Source: Muribaculaceae bacterium (GTDB taxonomy: Bacteria > Bacteroidota > Bacteroidia > Bacteroidales > Muribaculaceae). Taken from it: a stretch of 64,000 nt of DNA. Shown in pieces: positions 17,250 to 26,673 of the stretch (its first letter is position 1; every line of letters begins with the position of its first letter). The position numbers were made by a program, and so were the translations under genes. The stretch lies in NCBI GenBank assembly GCA_017619355.1, contig JAFZSO010000035.1, forward strand, positions 1 through 64,000, read 5' to 3'. Under the pieces are notes generated by a model, which ran no database searches, was not told where the DNA came from, and saw only the letters and a list, made by a program, of their open reading frames with translations.

Positions 17250-17315
17250 AAATAATTACGACGCAAATCTACGATCACTCCACGAATTCGTGTCCTTAAT
17301 TCAAGAGCAATATAA

Positions 17316-18386
17316 TTAATAGTTTATAAGAATTCTGTATAATTCCTCAAGTGTTGATGATACGGAATCCGGTAAATACGGCTTAACTTTTTCAAGCGAT
17401 GCTTCGCCCATTGCTTGCATCTCTTCTTTATGTTCAACCATATATAGAATTCTTTCGCCTAATGCATTACAATCGCCAGGCTGCACCATGAGACCATTTA
17501 CTCCATCTTCCACAATCGATGGGATTCCGCCAACTGGTGTTGTAAGAACTGGACGGTGATACGACATAGCCTCAAGCAATGATATAGGCAAACCCTCAAA
17601 ATATGATGGTAGAGCCAATGCATCACACTGACACAACAATTTGTGCTTTGCATTACTATCAACCCATCCTTCATAACGCACCAAGTCGTGTAGATCCATT
17701 TCCTCAACCCTTGATTTGAATTCAGCAACACGCCCGTTTCCAGCCACATGAAACAGAAAACGCTTCTGCAACTTGCTCCGGTTTGCACTAATAGCCTTTA
17801 GCATATCAAATACACCTTTTCCTTCTGCAATATAGCCAAGAAACAGTAAATGAAATATACCCTCGTCATCTGGATGCTCATACGATTCGGGCAGAGGTAT
17901 CACATTAGGAACAACCATCACATTTTTCACTCCAACAGTTGACCTGAACCATTCTTCCCATGCTTTTGAAAGAACAACCACCCAATCACATCTGCCCAAA
18001 ATTCGTTCAATGAAATCACGATCAGATGAATAGTATTTCTTGAATGCGCCACCATGTATGTGCAATATCACCTTCTTGCCAAATATTTTCGCCATCCTTA
18101 TAAACCAAGATGAACGTTTGAAACTGAATCTTGAGGCTGTATGAATATGAATAATCTTAATACGCCAGCAGAACAATAGTATAAAGAAGCACTGTATCAG
18201 AGCCGATATCAATCTGTAAATTTTCTTTAACTTATTCCCTTCACATGAGTTGGATATATACCAGAAATAACCAGAAGGAAACACCTCTCGACTGTAGTTA
18301 TAAATGATTTGTGCTATTCCACCTTTTGGATGAACATGTTCAGGCCCAATGGTGAGGACTTGTCTGGCTATCTCGGTTGAAATCAT
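17316..18386 (-). CDS. GT4-type glycosyltransferase
   Basis: The protein has 356 residues in two Rossmann-like halves. The N-terminal half has GPEHVHPKGGIAQIIYN near residue 15 and HIHTASRFSF, plus a hydrophobic helix at about 60-75 that may bind the membrane. The C-terminal half has FLGYIAEGKGVFDMLKA and the GT4 signature PSYFEGLPISLLEAMSYHRP followed by TPVGGIPSIV. GT4 enzymes use nucleotide-activated sugars with retention of configuration. The sugar and acceptor are unknown. The start abuts the upstream gene with no intergenic base. Confidence 0.9.
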   Translation of the reverse strand: MISTEIARQVLTIGPEHVHPKGGIAQIIYNYSREVFPSGYFWYISNSCEGNKLKKIYRLISALIQCFFILLFCWRIKIIHIHTASRFSFKRSSWFIRMAKIFGKKVILHIHGGAFKKYYSSDRDFIERILGRCDWVVVLSKAWEEWFRSTVGVKNVMVVPNVIPLPESYEHPDDEGIFHLLFLGYIAEGKGVFDMLKAISANRSKLQKRFLFHVAGNGRVAEFKSRVEEMDLHDLVRYEGWVDSNAKHKLLCQCDALALPSYFEGLPISLLEAMSYHRPVLTTPVGGIPSIVEDGVNGLMVQPGDCNALGERILYMVEHKEEMQAMGEASLEKVKPYLPDSVSSTLEELYRILINY

Positions 18387-19733
18387 TTACCTTAAATTGA
18401 AGATTAGAATAATCAGCAGAGCAAATATAAAATACAGCTTATCCCATTTTAAAATATGCCGCTCATCTCTCCAGCACATCAGGCCATAACATGCCAATAC
18501 TAAAGTAAACGGCATATGTGGCCATTGGTAACGGTCATGTTGAGCAAATAAAGTAAACAGTAGCATAAATGTATTAAGGAACCAGAAAAGGAATATTCCA
18601 ATCATCTCATAATGCTTGCGACGGAACGCTCCATATATTCCATAAATCATAAAGAAAGAGTAAAATACCTTACAAAACGATGAGAAGCTATACAAGGTAA
18701 TGTAGTTCTGCTTGACCATTTCATTAGCCACCATATTCGGGAAGGGACCAATCACCGATGCCAGATAATTCAAGGTATAGATCAAACTACCTGTCTTCTT
18801 CACCTTTCTATCAGCAAAATCCTGCAGCATGTCATAACTATAGCCCTGCTGCAATGCTAGTTCGTCAATGGCTTGATAAGCATAAATGGTCGCAAGCACA
18901 GCAATAATTAAAATGAATACGTATATGTGACGTTTTACTAATGGCAAACGTAATGCCAGCAGATACACAAGCACACACATCAACATATAGAATACTGATG
19001 TTCTGAACAGCAGCAGTGGCAAGGAGAATAATACGGCATATATGATATCTTTCGACACCAGGCTTTTGTGTACACGCATGATGTAGTATATGGCGATTAT
19101 TACAAACATCACCATAAAGTTCTCCTTCAAACCTATTGATGCTGTGTAGACTGCATACAACTCTGTACCCCAGAAGAAAGCAATAAAGCATGAATCTGCC
19201 TTATCAAAAAATCGATTTGATAATTTATATATAAAGAAACTAGATATAGTGACAGCGATAATATTGAATAATACAAGAAGTTGAATCCCCATATCAGGAT
19301 CTCCTGACAAACCATATACGAAATAAACTATTAGATTGAATCCGTAATCATCTAATTGAACGATACTATCAAGATACCTAAGATAAACTATAAAGCTTTT
19401 TTCTATATGAGAACCATGTTGATGATACCCCATAGCATCTTGAGGGTCAAAACCTAATGGATTTTCAAAATACTCTATGTTAAAGAAACGAAGACCATAA
19501 CAGCATATCAATTGAAACAAAACAATTAAGAGTAGTGTTTTGGATATCGATTGCCTATCATACAAAAACGAAAAGAATACGATCATGATCATGCCAAGCA
19601 TCTGCATGACCACAATCGGCAAGTCGGGCACCTTACTCTTTTGCCCAAAAGCAAACAAGGCAAAGAACAGGATATACAGAAATGCTGCTGTTATGAAGAA
19701 TTTTCTACTATGCCAGATTTTAAGCAAATTCAT
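18387..19733 (-). CDS. polytopic membrane protein of the polysaccharide locus
   Basis: The 448-residue protein has about ten or more hydrophobic segments spread over its length (for example FFITAAFLYILFFALFAFG near 13, and LLFRTSVFYMLMCVLVYLLA near 240). A large loop between the first segments and the rest contains FDPQDAMGYHQHGSHI. Topology fits a GT-C glycosyltransferase or a Wzy-type polymerase, but no decisive motif is visible. Position between GT32 and GT4 genes supports a role in building or polymerising the repeat unit. An EpsG-like polymerase candidate is already present upstream, so this one may be a membrane glycosyltransferase. Confidence 0.7.
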   Translation of the reverse strand: MNLLKIWHSRKFFITAAFLYILFFALFAFGQKSKVPDLPIVVMQMLGMIMIVFFSFLYDRQSISKTLLLIVLFQLICCYGLRFFNIEYFENPLGFDPQDAMGYHQHGSHIEKSFIVYLRYLDSIVQLDDYGFNLIVYFVYGLSGDPDMGIQLLVLFNIIAVTISSFFIYKLSNRFFDKADSCFIAFFWGTELYAVYTASIGLKENFMVMFVIIAIYYIMRVHKSLVSKDIIYAVLFSLPLLLFRTSVFYMLMCVLVYLLALRLPLVKRHIYVFILIIAVLATIYAYQAIDELALQQGYSYDMLQDFADRKVKKTGSLIYTLNYLASVIGPFPNMVANEMVKQNYITLYSFSSFCKVFYSFFMIYGIYGAFRRKHYEMIGIFLFWFLNTFMLLFTLFAQHDRYQWPHMPFTLVLACYGLMCWRDERHILKWDKLYFIFALLIILIFNLR

Positions 19734-19798
19734 AATGAATAGTATTCTTGGCGTTACTAGGAAAACATAGCATATCTATCTATTTTCCCATATCAGAA

Positions 19799-20533
19799 TT
19801 ATTTTTTAAACAATTGTTTTATGTATTTCTTTGCACAAACAAGTTTATATATGCAAGACGTACCCAGCATCATACGAATTACACGTTTTTTAAATTGATT
19901 TTTGTTTGGGGTCCAAGAGCCAGCATAATAATGAATGCACACAGTATTTGATGTTTTTTTCATCACATAGCCAAAATGATCAATTGGGCAAAAATACTCA
20001 GTTGGATAGAAAGAAACCAAACCAGGAAAATCTTGATATGTATTATTTTGCACAAGTCCATATGACAACATAAGATTAGTGATGGTCGTAACATTTGTGG
20101 TCATATCAAACTCACCATTTTCTTTAATAAAATGCCGATCATTATAATAATCAAGATTCATTTTTGCCCATTTTCCACCTTTCTCACTTGCCATAATACC
20201 TGTAGGCACGTCTGTCTCACTTTCAAAACCAGAAAAAGCAATATGATGTAGAAATGGATCTAAAGAACCAATCACTTCAACATCGGTATCCATATAGATT
20301 CCACCTTCATGATAGAGTGCATATAATCGCACCACATCTGTAACAAATGCATATTTTTTATTCTCGTATGCCTCTTTCGCATATGGGTATTTATCAAGAT
20401 CAAAGTTATCTTCATTCCACTCCTTAATTTCATAGTCTGAAAGATATTTCTTCCATGAATTAATGCATTTCTGCGCCAACTTTGGAAGTGGGTTATGACC
20501 AAACCAACAATAATGAATCACTTTAGGTATCAT
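19799..20533 (-). CDS. GT32-family glycosyltransferase
   Basis: The 244-residue protein begins MIPKVIHYCWFGHNPLP, the standard start of bacterial GT32 (Och1-like) enzymes, and carries YAFVTDVVRLYALYHEGGIY followed by the metal/nucleotide-sugar binding DxD in MDTDVEV (about residues 82-84). It probably adds one sugar to the lipid-linked repeat unit at the cytoplasmic face. It lies 14 nt after the flippase gene. Donor and acceptor cannot be read from sequence. Confidence 0.92.
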   Translation of the reverse strand: MIPKVIHYCWFGHNPLPKLAQKCINSWKKYLSDYEIKEWNEDNFDLDKYPYAKEAYENKKYAFVTDVVRLYALYHEGGIYMDTDVEVIGSLDPFLHHIAFSGFESETDVPTGIMASEKGGKWAKMNLDYYNDRHFIKENGEFDMTTNVTTITNLMLSYGLVQNNTYQDFPGLVSFYPTEYFCPIDHFGYVMKKTSNTVCIHYYAGSWTPNKNQFKKRVIRMMLGTSCIYKLVCAKKYIKQLFKK

Positions 20534-20547
20534 ATATAAAATCGCAA

Positions 20548-21846
20548 TTATTTAAATTTTTTTCTAAGATAAATATATTGAATCAAAGAATGAACCACAT
20601 AACCAATAAGCACTGCAATTGCTACGCCTGTTGCTTGATATCCATTAGTAACAAAGATATATGACATGACAATAGTGGTTGCAGACCATATCACACTCAC
20701 GCCAAACCACACCCACATTTTTGCGAGACTCGAAATAGAGATGCCCAACACCGTCGATATGGAAGTGAATATGGTCGAAAATGCCAAAACTATAAGAGGC
20801 ATTGGCTCGTCAAAACCTTTGCCATACATATTCATAATATAATTACTGAAAAACAGAATTATTATTGACAATACAGCTGTAATGCCACCATTCAACAAAA
20901 TACTGGTGTTAAGCACTTTCCAGAAGCGTCCTTTCTCGTCTTTTTCAAGACTCGACATGATTGGTAAAATAATATGACAAATTGTACTTGGGATGAAAAG
21001 CAAAATAAGTTTCCACTGATCCGCAACATCATATATGGCCAACTCTCCATAACCTGATGAACGAGCTAACATAGTTCGTAAAATCCAAAAGGTCGGTCCC
21101 GTTAAAAGGGTTGATAATGCCGCGGGCAAAGTATAAGTATAAAGCAGCCTTAAATCAGATTTCCTGAAATGCGATAATTTAATTTCAATATTGTTACGCC
21201 TAAAATCTTTATTAATTAACCATTTATTAACCAAAGTCTTCACAATAAAGCCACTGCCATAACCAATTGTTGCTCCAATTATACCCCAATAATAAGCCAG
21301 AACCAGCATCCCAACTGCCTCTAACATGCTGCACACAAAATTACTGAAAGCTATTGATTTAAAACTCTCGAAAGCCGCCAATGTCGCATCCTGAGCTGTG
21401 TTCAATATAGTGAACAGCAAAATGAGAGATGACACTTTGATGGGTAATGATAATTCGCAAGCATGAAGCAAGTTGCATGCCAAAGCATCTGAAAACACAA
21501 ATACCAGAACAGATACTATTGTAGCAAAAATCAGGGCAAAACCATTGGTCAAAAGATAGATTGAGCATACTCGTTCTTTTGCATTTTTCCTATACTCCGC
21601 AATGAACTTAGTAGCCGTAACCCCAAGTCCAAAACTGCCAAGAACAATAAACATTCCGAGAGTAGATTTCACCATACCAAATTTGCCATAATCTTCTTTG
21701 CCCAAGATATGAGCACAGAAAATACCTGCTATAAGCACAAGCAATTTTGATACAGTCGCACCTGCAAATGACCAGAAAGCGCCCGTCGCCATACGACGGG
21801 CAATATCTGAGTGCTTATATCTGTCAATAATTGACCTGAAATTCAT
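20548..21846 (-). CDS. wzx: Wzx-type polysaccharide flippase
   Basis: This 432-residue MOP/MATE-superfamily protein has about twelve hydrophobic segments. The N-terminal block GAFWSFAGATVSKLLVLIAG and GKEDYGKFGMVKSTLGMF is typical of Wzx/RfbX flippases, which move undecaprenyl-linked repeat units across the inner membrane. Its ATG overlaps, as ATGA, with the stop of the alternative-frame end of the upstream EpsG-like gene. This supports that frame being the original one. Confidence 0.9.
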   Translation of the reverse strand: MNFRSIIDRYKHSDIARRMATGAFWSFAGATVSKLLVLIAGIFCAHILGKEDYGKFGMVKSTLGMFIVLGSFGLGVTATKFIAEYRKNAKERVCSIYLLTNGFALIFATIVSVLVFVFSDALACNLLHACELSLPIKVSSLILLFTILNTAQDATLAAFESFKSIAFSNFVCSMLEAVGMLVLAYYWGIIGATIGYGSGFIVKTLVNKWLINKDFRRNNIEIKLSHFRKSDLRLLYTYTLPAALSTLLTGPTFWILRTMLARSSGYGELAIYDVADQWKLILLFIPSTICHIILPIMSSLEKDEKGRFWKVLNTSILLNGGITAVLSIIILFFSNYIMNMYGKGFDEPMPLIVLAFSTIFTSISTVLGISISSLAKMWVWFGVSVIWSATTIVMSYIFVTNGYQATGVAIAVLIGYVVHSLIQYIYLRKKFK

Positions 21847-21850
21847 CTAT

Positions 21851-23002
21851 TCAGAATAAGAAATGATAATATAGCGACGGGCACGATGCCATTCCAATTG
21901 AAACCTTGACCAAATCCAACACCAAGTATAGACATGGCACTGAAATACATACAGCGGCCATAACATGCTTTTTGACGGACACCAGATAAGAAATCGTATA
22001 GGATAACATGATTATGATAAAGATATAAACGTATTCAGCTGGGCGCTGCATCGAATGATGCGTGTTTAACACAAGATTATCATAACAAGTTCCAACAAAC
22101 GCTAATGAATAAAAAATTGGCAATAATTTGTCTTTTTTGAAGAATTTCTTTACTTGCGGATAATAATAAATGAAAATTAAAGAGGAAATAATTGCTAAAA
22201 TATGAAGAGGTCCCCACCCCATACTCTTAAATTTTCCATCCATCACATCTACTAAATGATGACCATATTTATGATAGCCTATCAAGTCGAGCAAGTCGGG
22301 CACAAAACGGAACAACTTGAACCATACAGGCCATATTCCAAGTAACACACATAACGTGAAAATGATAAGAGGGAGTTTGAATGAGTCAAACTTAAACTTG
22401 ATGCAAGGAATAAAATAGAATACTATTAGTAACCATGCCGAGCGATGAAGGGTCATCGATACCAATACCACTATCAAATAAAGCCAGAACTTGCGTTTTT
22501 CAATCAAAGGCACCACAGCCACAAGTATCATAGAAATGGTCCATTGACGCATGAACGATATCCAATTGATTCCATAGGGGCCCAATATCAGAATCATGCC
22601 CACCCACGGCAATAGATGCTTATGATGGCGCAGTCCAATGTACAACGAACCTATCTGCACCAATGCCCAGAACCCAAAGTAAAAAGCATAATGAAGTCCA
22701 GAATCAGCAAACAGTCGAGTGATCCAATAGAAACCTATTTCAAAATCCCCTCTGGCAAATTGTCCTGTTTCTTTAACACTAATAAATTGCTTTAGATACA
22801 TCTCGTAGTCACTGCCTGTCTTGAATCGCAGTCCCATCATGAGTGTGACAACGAGGATAGATGCAACTATCTCCCAACTCCAAAAGGGGAGTTCTGCTTC
22901 GGGATTTAGCAGCTTCATTCTATGCTCTCTCTGGTTAATATGCCAGCCGAGCAAAAATAAAATAAGAGATACCGATGTATATACTAGTATGCTTTGAAGC
23001 AT
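21851..23002 (-). CDS. EpsG-family polymerase candidate, probably frameshifted near its C-terminus
   Basis: The 383-residue polytopic protein has the EpsG signature MMGLRFKTGSDYEMYLKQ (about residues 55-72), GINWISFMRQW and MTLHRSAWLL, as in Wzy-like polymerases of Bacteroidales. The last about 45 residues do not look like the family. In the +1 frame the same DNA reads RQKACYGRCMYFSAMS and then GQGFNWNGIVP, a plausible EpsG ending, and that frame stops in an ATGA overlap with wzx at 21843-21846. A missing A in the AAAAA run (21969-21973) would explain the shift. The function would be repeat-unit polymerisation in the periplasm. Confidence 0.8.
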   Translation of the reverse strand: MLQSILVYTSVSLILFLLGWHINQREHRMKLLNPEAELPFWSWEIVASILVVTLMMGLRFKTGSDYEMYLKQFISVKETGQFARGDFEIGFYWITRLFADSGLHYAFYFGFWALVQIGSLYIGLRHHKHLLPWVGMILILGPYGINWISFMRQWTISMILVAVVPLIEKRKFWLYLIVVLVSMTLHRSAWLLIVFYFIPCIKFKFDSFKLPLIIFTLCVLLGIWPVWFKLFRFVPDLLDLIGYHKYGHHLVDVMDGKFKSMGWGPLHILAIISSLIFIYYYPQVKKFFKKDKLLPIFYSLAFVGTCYDNLVLNTHHSMQRPAEYVYIFIIIMLSYTISYLVSVKKHVMAAVCISVPCLYLVLDLVKVSIGMASCPSLYYHFLF

Positions 23003-23019
23003 ATTTCTGGTATAAATTT

Positions 23020-24234
23020 CTATTTTTTATAAATGCCGCACAGATCTATAATCACTTTATCGTCACGCCACGGCAACTGTTTAAACTCGTCATGAGCGGT
23101 CAAAAACACGATGATATCAGCCTTTTCATAGGCCATATGATAGTCGGTCAACTTAAACACCTTGTGAGCCTGCAAGTTGGGTTCAACAACCATAATATCT
23201 GCATTATTGCAGCCTTGCATCACTTCAGTCGTAATTCTCTTGGCTGGAGACTCGCGTAAATCATCAATGTTAGGTTTGAATGCAAGACCCATCATCGCAA
23301 CTATTGGCTTACGTCCATTCTGCAGTTCAAACTGAAGCATTGCATTCTTCACCTTCTCAGCACTCCACTTGGCTTTATAATTATTGATTTCTCGAGCTTT
23401 TGCTATGATTTGCGATACATCGGGAAAAGCTGAAGTGATGAAATATGGATCAACTGCAATGCAATGTCCTCCCACCCCACAACCAGGTTGCAGGATATTG
23501 ACGCGTGGATGTTTGTTGGCAAGTTCTATCAATTCCCACACATTAATACCGGCCTTATCACATATAATTGACAATTCATTGGCAAAGGCTATCTGCACAT
23601 CTCGACTCGAATTCTCGGTCAACTTGCACATCTCGGCAGTACGGGAATTTGTTTTGTGAAGATTGCCTTCGACAAATCTGGAATAAAAGTCTACAGCTTT
23701 CTCAGTAGAAGCCTCGTCAATGCCACCAATCACCCTGTCGTTATGCACAAGCTCATGAATCACATTGCCTGGAAGGACTCGTTCAGGACAATACGCCACA
23801 TATATCTTGTTTTTCAATTCTGGACGCAGGTCAAAAATCAACTTGGCCATCAATTCAGTAGTTCCTATGGGTGAAGTTGATTCTATAATAAACAAATCTC
23901 CTTTTTTTAGATAAGGAATCACATTCCTTGTAGCAGTTTCCACATACGATATGTCTGGCTCATGGTTGCCCTTGAATGGAGTAGGAACCACTATCAGATA
24001 CACATCACTTTCTTCTGGGCGATTCTTGGCTTTAAGTTTGCCCGACGACACAACCTCTTGTAACAATTCCTGCAAACCAGGTTCAACGATATGCAACTGG
24101 CCCGCATTAGTCTGATTAACTACACATTGGTTTACATCAACCCCTATAACATCTATTTTGCCGCACCTTGCAGCCATAATGGCAGTCGGCAAACCAATGT
24201 ATCCTAAACCAATAAAACATGCTTTCATTGTCAA
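23020..24234 (-). CDS. wecC: UDP-N-acetyl-D-mannosaminuronate dehydrogenase (WecC-like)
   Basis: The 404-residue protein is a UDP-sugar 6-dehydrogenase. The N-terminal Rossmann motif is FIGLGYIGLPTA (about 6-17). TSPIGTT, YCPERVLPGN and NDRVIGG are the WecC-type blocks, and GCGVGGHCIAVDPYF holds the catalytic Cys. AFKPNIDDLRESPA marks the C-terminal domain. It oxidises UDP-ManNAc to UDP-ManNAcA with NAD+, supplying a donor for the WecG-like transferase. The epimerase WecB that makes UDP-ManNAc is not in this window. The ATG at codon 3 (24228) is the more likely start, since Met-Lys-Ala precedes the glycine loop closely. Confidence 0.9.
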   Translation of the reverse strand: MTMKACFIGLGYIGLPTAIMAARCGKIDVIGVDVNQCVVNQTNAGQLHIVEPGLQELLQEVVSSGKLKAKNRPEESDVYLIVVPTPFKGNHEPDISYVETATRNVIPYLKKGDLFIIESTSPIGTTELMAKLIFDLRPELKNKIYVAYCPERVLPGNVIHELVHNDRVIGGIDEASTEKAVDFYSRFVEGNLHKTNSRTAEMCKLTENSSRDVQIAFANELSIICDKAGINVWELIELANKHPRVNILQPGCGVGGHCIAVDPYFITSAFPDVSQIIAKAREINNYKAKWSAEKVKNAMLQFELQNGRKPIVAMMGLAFKPNIDDLRESPAKRITTEVMQGCNNADIMVVEPNLQAHKVFKLTDYHMAYEKADIIVFLTAHDEFKQLPWRDDKVIIDLCGIYKK

Positions 24235-24240
24235 TACTTT

Positions 24241-26661
24241 TTAAGAATTCTTCTTTTGAATACCATAACCATAGCCGTAGCCATAACCATAGCCATAACC
24301 ATAGCGACGATAGCCATAACCATTTGCCTCATCCGATGTGCCATTAAGCAACATAACCAGATGATTGTAACGACCATCTTCATAACTGCGCTGAAGTTCA
24401 CCGAGCATTGCCTTGTCAAACAGTCCAGAACGCACAACAAATATGGTCAAATCACAGAATTTGTTGATAATCGTTGCATCGGCCACAATTTCAATGGGCG
24501 GACAGTCAACGAAAATGTAGTCATATTGTTCTCTCATCTGGTTAAACAACTGCTCAAGTCTATCAGTAAACAACAATTCTGTTGGATTCGGCGGTATGGT
24601 ACCAACAGGTATCACATCAAGATTCTCGTTGATTGAAGCTTTTATCATCACATCTTCAACATCATCATAGTGTTCACTCAAATAGTCTGATATACCTTTA
24701 TCTGGCGACTTAACAAATGTCGACATTGATGCCTTGCGCAAGTCAAGATCAATGAGCAGCACACGCTTTTTCTTGATGGCAAAACTCAATGCTAAGTTTG
24801 TTGAGATAAAGGTCTTGCCAGAACCAGCATTTGCTGATGTGAACATGATAATCTTTGATTTGCCCTCCTTGCCCAATAAGAACTCAAGGTTCGTTCTAAC
24901 CACACGGAAGGCCTCATTAATGGAGTTGCCGCTCTTTTCTTTAACCACAATCTCTCGAACTTCCTTCTTACGATTTAAGAATGAAAGCAGGCCTCTATGC
25001 TTCTTATAAGATAAGGGAATCTCACCGACAAATGGCACAGTAACACCATCAAGGTCACGTCTTGTTCTAACTGCTGTATCAAAACTATTTAGAATCAATA
25101 ATATGATAAGAGGTATCAATATTCCAAGCGACAAAGCCACAAGCATCACATTAAACTTGACGGGTTTAGAGGGTTTCATGCTGCCCGAAGGGGGATTCAG
25201 TAGCTTGGTATTGTAGGCTGTGAATGCTTTTGAAAGCTGATTCTCCTCTCTCTTTTGGAGAAGGAACACATAGAGTTGCTCTTTCACCTTCTGTTGACGT
25301 TCAACACTCAACAAGTCTTTTGCCTGTGTGGGGTTCGATGCTATCTGCTGCCGAGTCTGACTTTCTGTTCCCTGCAACGCATTAATTCGCTCTTTCAAGA
25401 CAGCAGCTGTATTATCAATCGCAGCAGTAATAGCACTTTTAGTGGCAATTAATTCTTGATCCAAATCCTGAACAAGTGGATTCGAGGGATTACTGTTAGC
25501 AAGCAGGTTATTCCTCCTGATCACTTTTTCGTTATATTCAGCAATCTGTTGAGCCACCGAGGGATTGTCAATACCAGAATTAGCAGGCAGCACTCTGAAA
25601 TCTTTATTTCCGCTACCCAACTGTTTTCTGATATATTGAGCCATATATAGTTGATTCTTCAGGTCAAGCAACTGGCTTGATGTGTTTTCTGAGCGATTCA
25701 TATAGACGGCTGAAGCGGCCTGTACGTCAGGTACCAAATGCTGACTCTTATATGAAGAGATGTCTTCGTCTACACTGCCAAGTTCTTGCTCAATTTGTCT
25801 CAACTCTCCATCTATGAAATTAGAGGTACTGATGGCTTGCTGGTTGATGTCTTCAATCCATTTCTCGTTATACACAACAAACAAATTGTTCAACACATCC
25901 TCCGCACGTTGAGGAGAAACGTCATCAAATCGCATATCAACAACCGATGCTTTCTCATCGCTTTGGTCCACCTTCAACCTTGAAGAATAAGCCTTTGCAA
26001 CACCACTATACCCCCTGCGAGAAACAAATATAGTTTTATCATATTTTCCTATATAATTATTGGTCGGAGCTATCATCAGTTTTCCACAAGGAGTCTGAAC
26101 AACAGTCCCTAATTTGCCAGTTATCGTTTTCGCTGATTTCTCTTTTCCTTGCAGGTAGAAGTTGGTCAATTGAACCTTGTTGTCATCAAGCAGTTTCATG
26201 CTAAAAGAGGCGTTCTGTTCGGGTTCCACATCCAGGAATGAGACCGATACGGGCAGATTAGTACCATACAACACCTCCTTGTGAAACGCTCCATCAACCT
26301 CATAGTTTACATCAAGATGTAATTTCTTGACAACATCTATCATGTAGGTCGGTGATTTCAATGTGATCATTTCATTATGAAGGTTCATTCTGTTCTTGGT
26401 AGCTCCCATTGACGAAAACTGACCGAAATCTCTCGAAATGGATTGATTTCTATCGTCATCACGAATGAGCAACGACGCTTGACGCGTAAACACCGGTTGC
26501 GTCATAGTGATATACATCACACCCAGCGATAATGCAATTAATAACGAAATAAGAAACCAATACCAATTCTTGACACACAAGAACAGCAAATCTTGGAAAT
26601 TAATCCCCTCTTCGCCTGATTCCTTATTCTTAGGTTTTGAATTATATGATTCTTCAGCCAT
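24241..26661 (-). CDS. wzc: Wzc-type chain-length regulator and BY-kinase
   Basis: The protein has 806 residues. A first membrane helix (about 34-54) precedes a periplasmic Wzz/GumC domain with coiled-coil stretches (about 270-480). A second helix lies near 500-520. The cytoplasmic BY-kinase follows: Walker A SANAGSGKT (near 610), Walker A' LLIDLDLRK, Walker B YIFVDCPP. It ends with the tyrosine-rich YGYRRYGYGYGYGYGYGYG, the autophosphorylation cluster. With Wza it controls length and export of the polysaccharide. Fusion of polymerase co-regulator and kinase in one chain is the proteobacterial/Bacteroidota pattern. Confidence 0.95.
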   Translation of the reverse strand: MAEESYNSKPKNKESGEEGINFQDLLFLCVKNWYWFLISLLIALSLGVMYITMTQPVFTRQASLLIRDDDRNQSISRDFGQFSSMGATKNRMNLHNEMITLKSPTYMIDVVKKLHLDVNYEVDGAFHKEVLYGTNLPVSVSFLDVEPEQNASFSMKLLDDNKVQLTNFYLQGKEKSAKTITGKLGTVVQTPCGKLMIAPTNNYIGKYDKTIFVSRRGYSGVAKAYSSRLKVDQSDEKASVVDMRFDDVSPQRAEDVLNNLFVVYNEKWIEDINQQAISTSNFIDGELRQIEQELGSVDEDISSYKSQHLVPDVQAASAVYMNRSENTSSQLLDLKNQLYMAQYIRKQLGSGNKDFRVLPANSGIDNPSVAQQIAEYNEKVIRRNNLLANSNPSNPLVQDLDQELIATKSAITAAIDNTAAVLKERINALQGTESQTRQQIASNPTQAKDLLSVERQQKVKEQLYVFLLQKREENQLSKAFTAYNTKLLNPPSGSMKPSKPVKFNVMLVALSLGILIPLIILLILNSFDTAVRTRRDLDGVTVPFVGEIPLSYKKHRGLLSFLNRKKEVREIVVKEKSGNSINEAFRVVRTNLEFLLGKEGKSKIIMFTSANAGSGKTFISTNLALSFAIKKKRVLLIDLDLRKASMSTFVKSPDKGISDYLSEHYDDVEDVMIKASINENLDVIPVGTIPPNPTELLFTDRLEQLFNQMREQYDYIFVDCPPIEIVADATIINKFCDLTIFVVRSGLFDKAMLGELQRSYEDGRYNHLVMLLNGTSDEANGYGYRRYGYGYGYGYGYGYGIQKKNS
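24256..24320. repeat. tandem codon repeat encoding the Gly-Tyr tail of Wzc
   Basis: The plus strand shows repeated AACCATAGCCATAACC / GTAGCC units (period 6 and 12). These encode alternating Gly-Tyr at the C-terminus. Such a repeat can expand or shrink in steps of two residues without shifting the frame. Confidence 0.8.
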
Positions 26662-26673
26662 TTTTCTTCAAAT

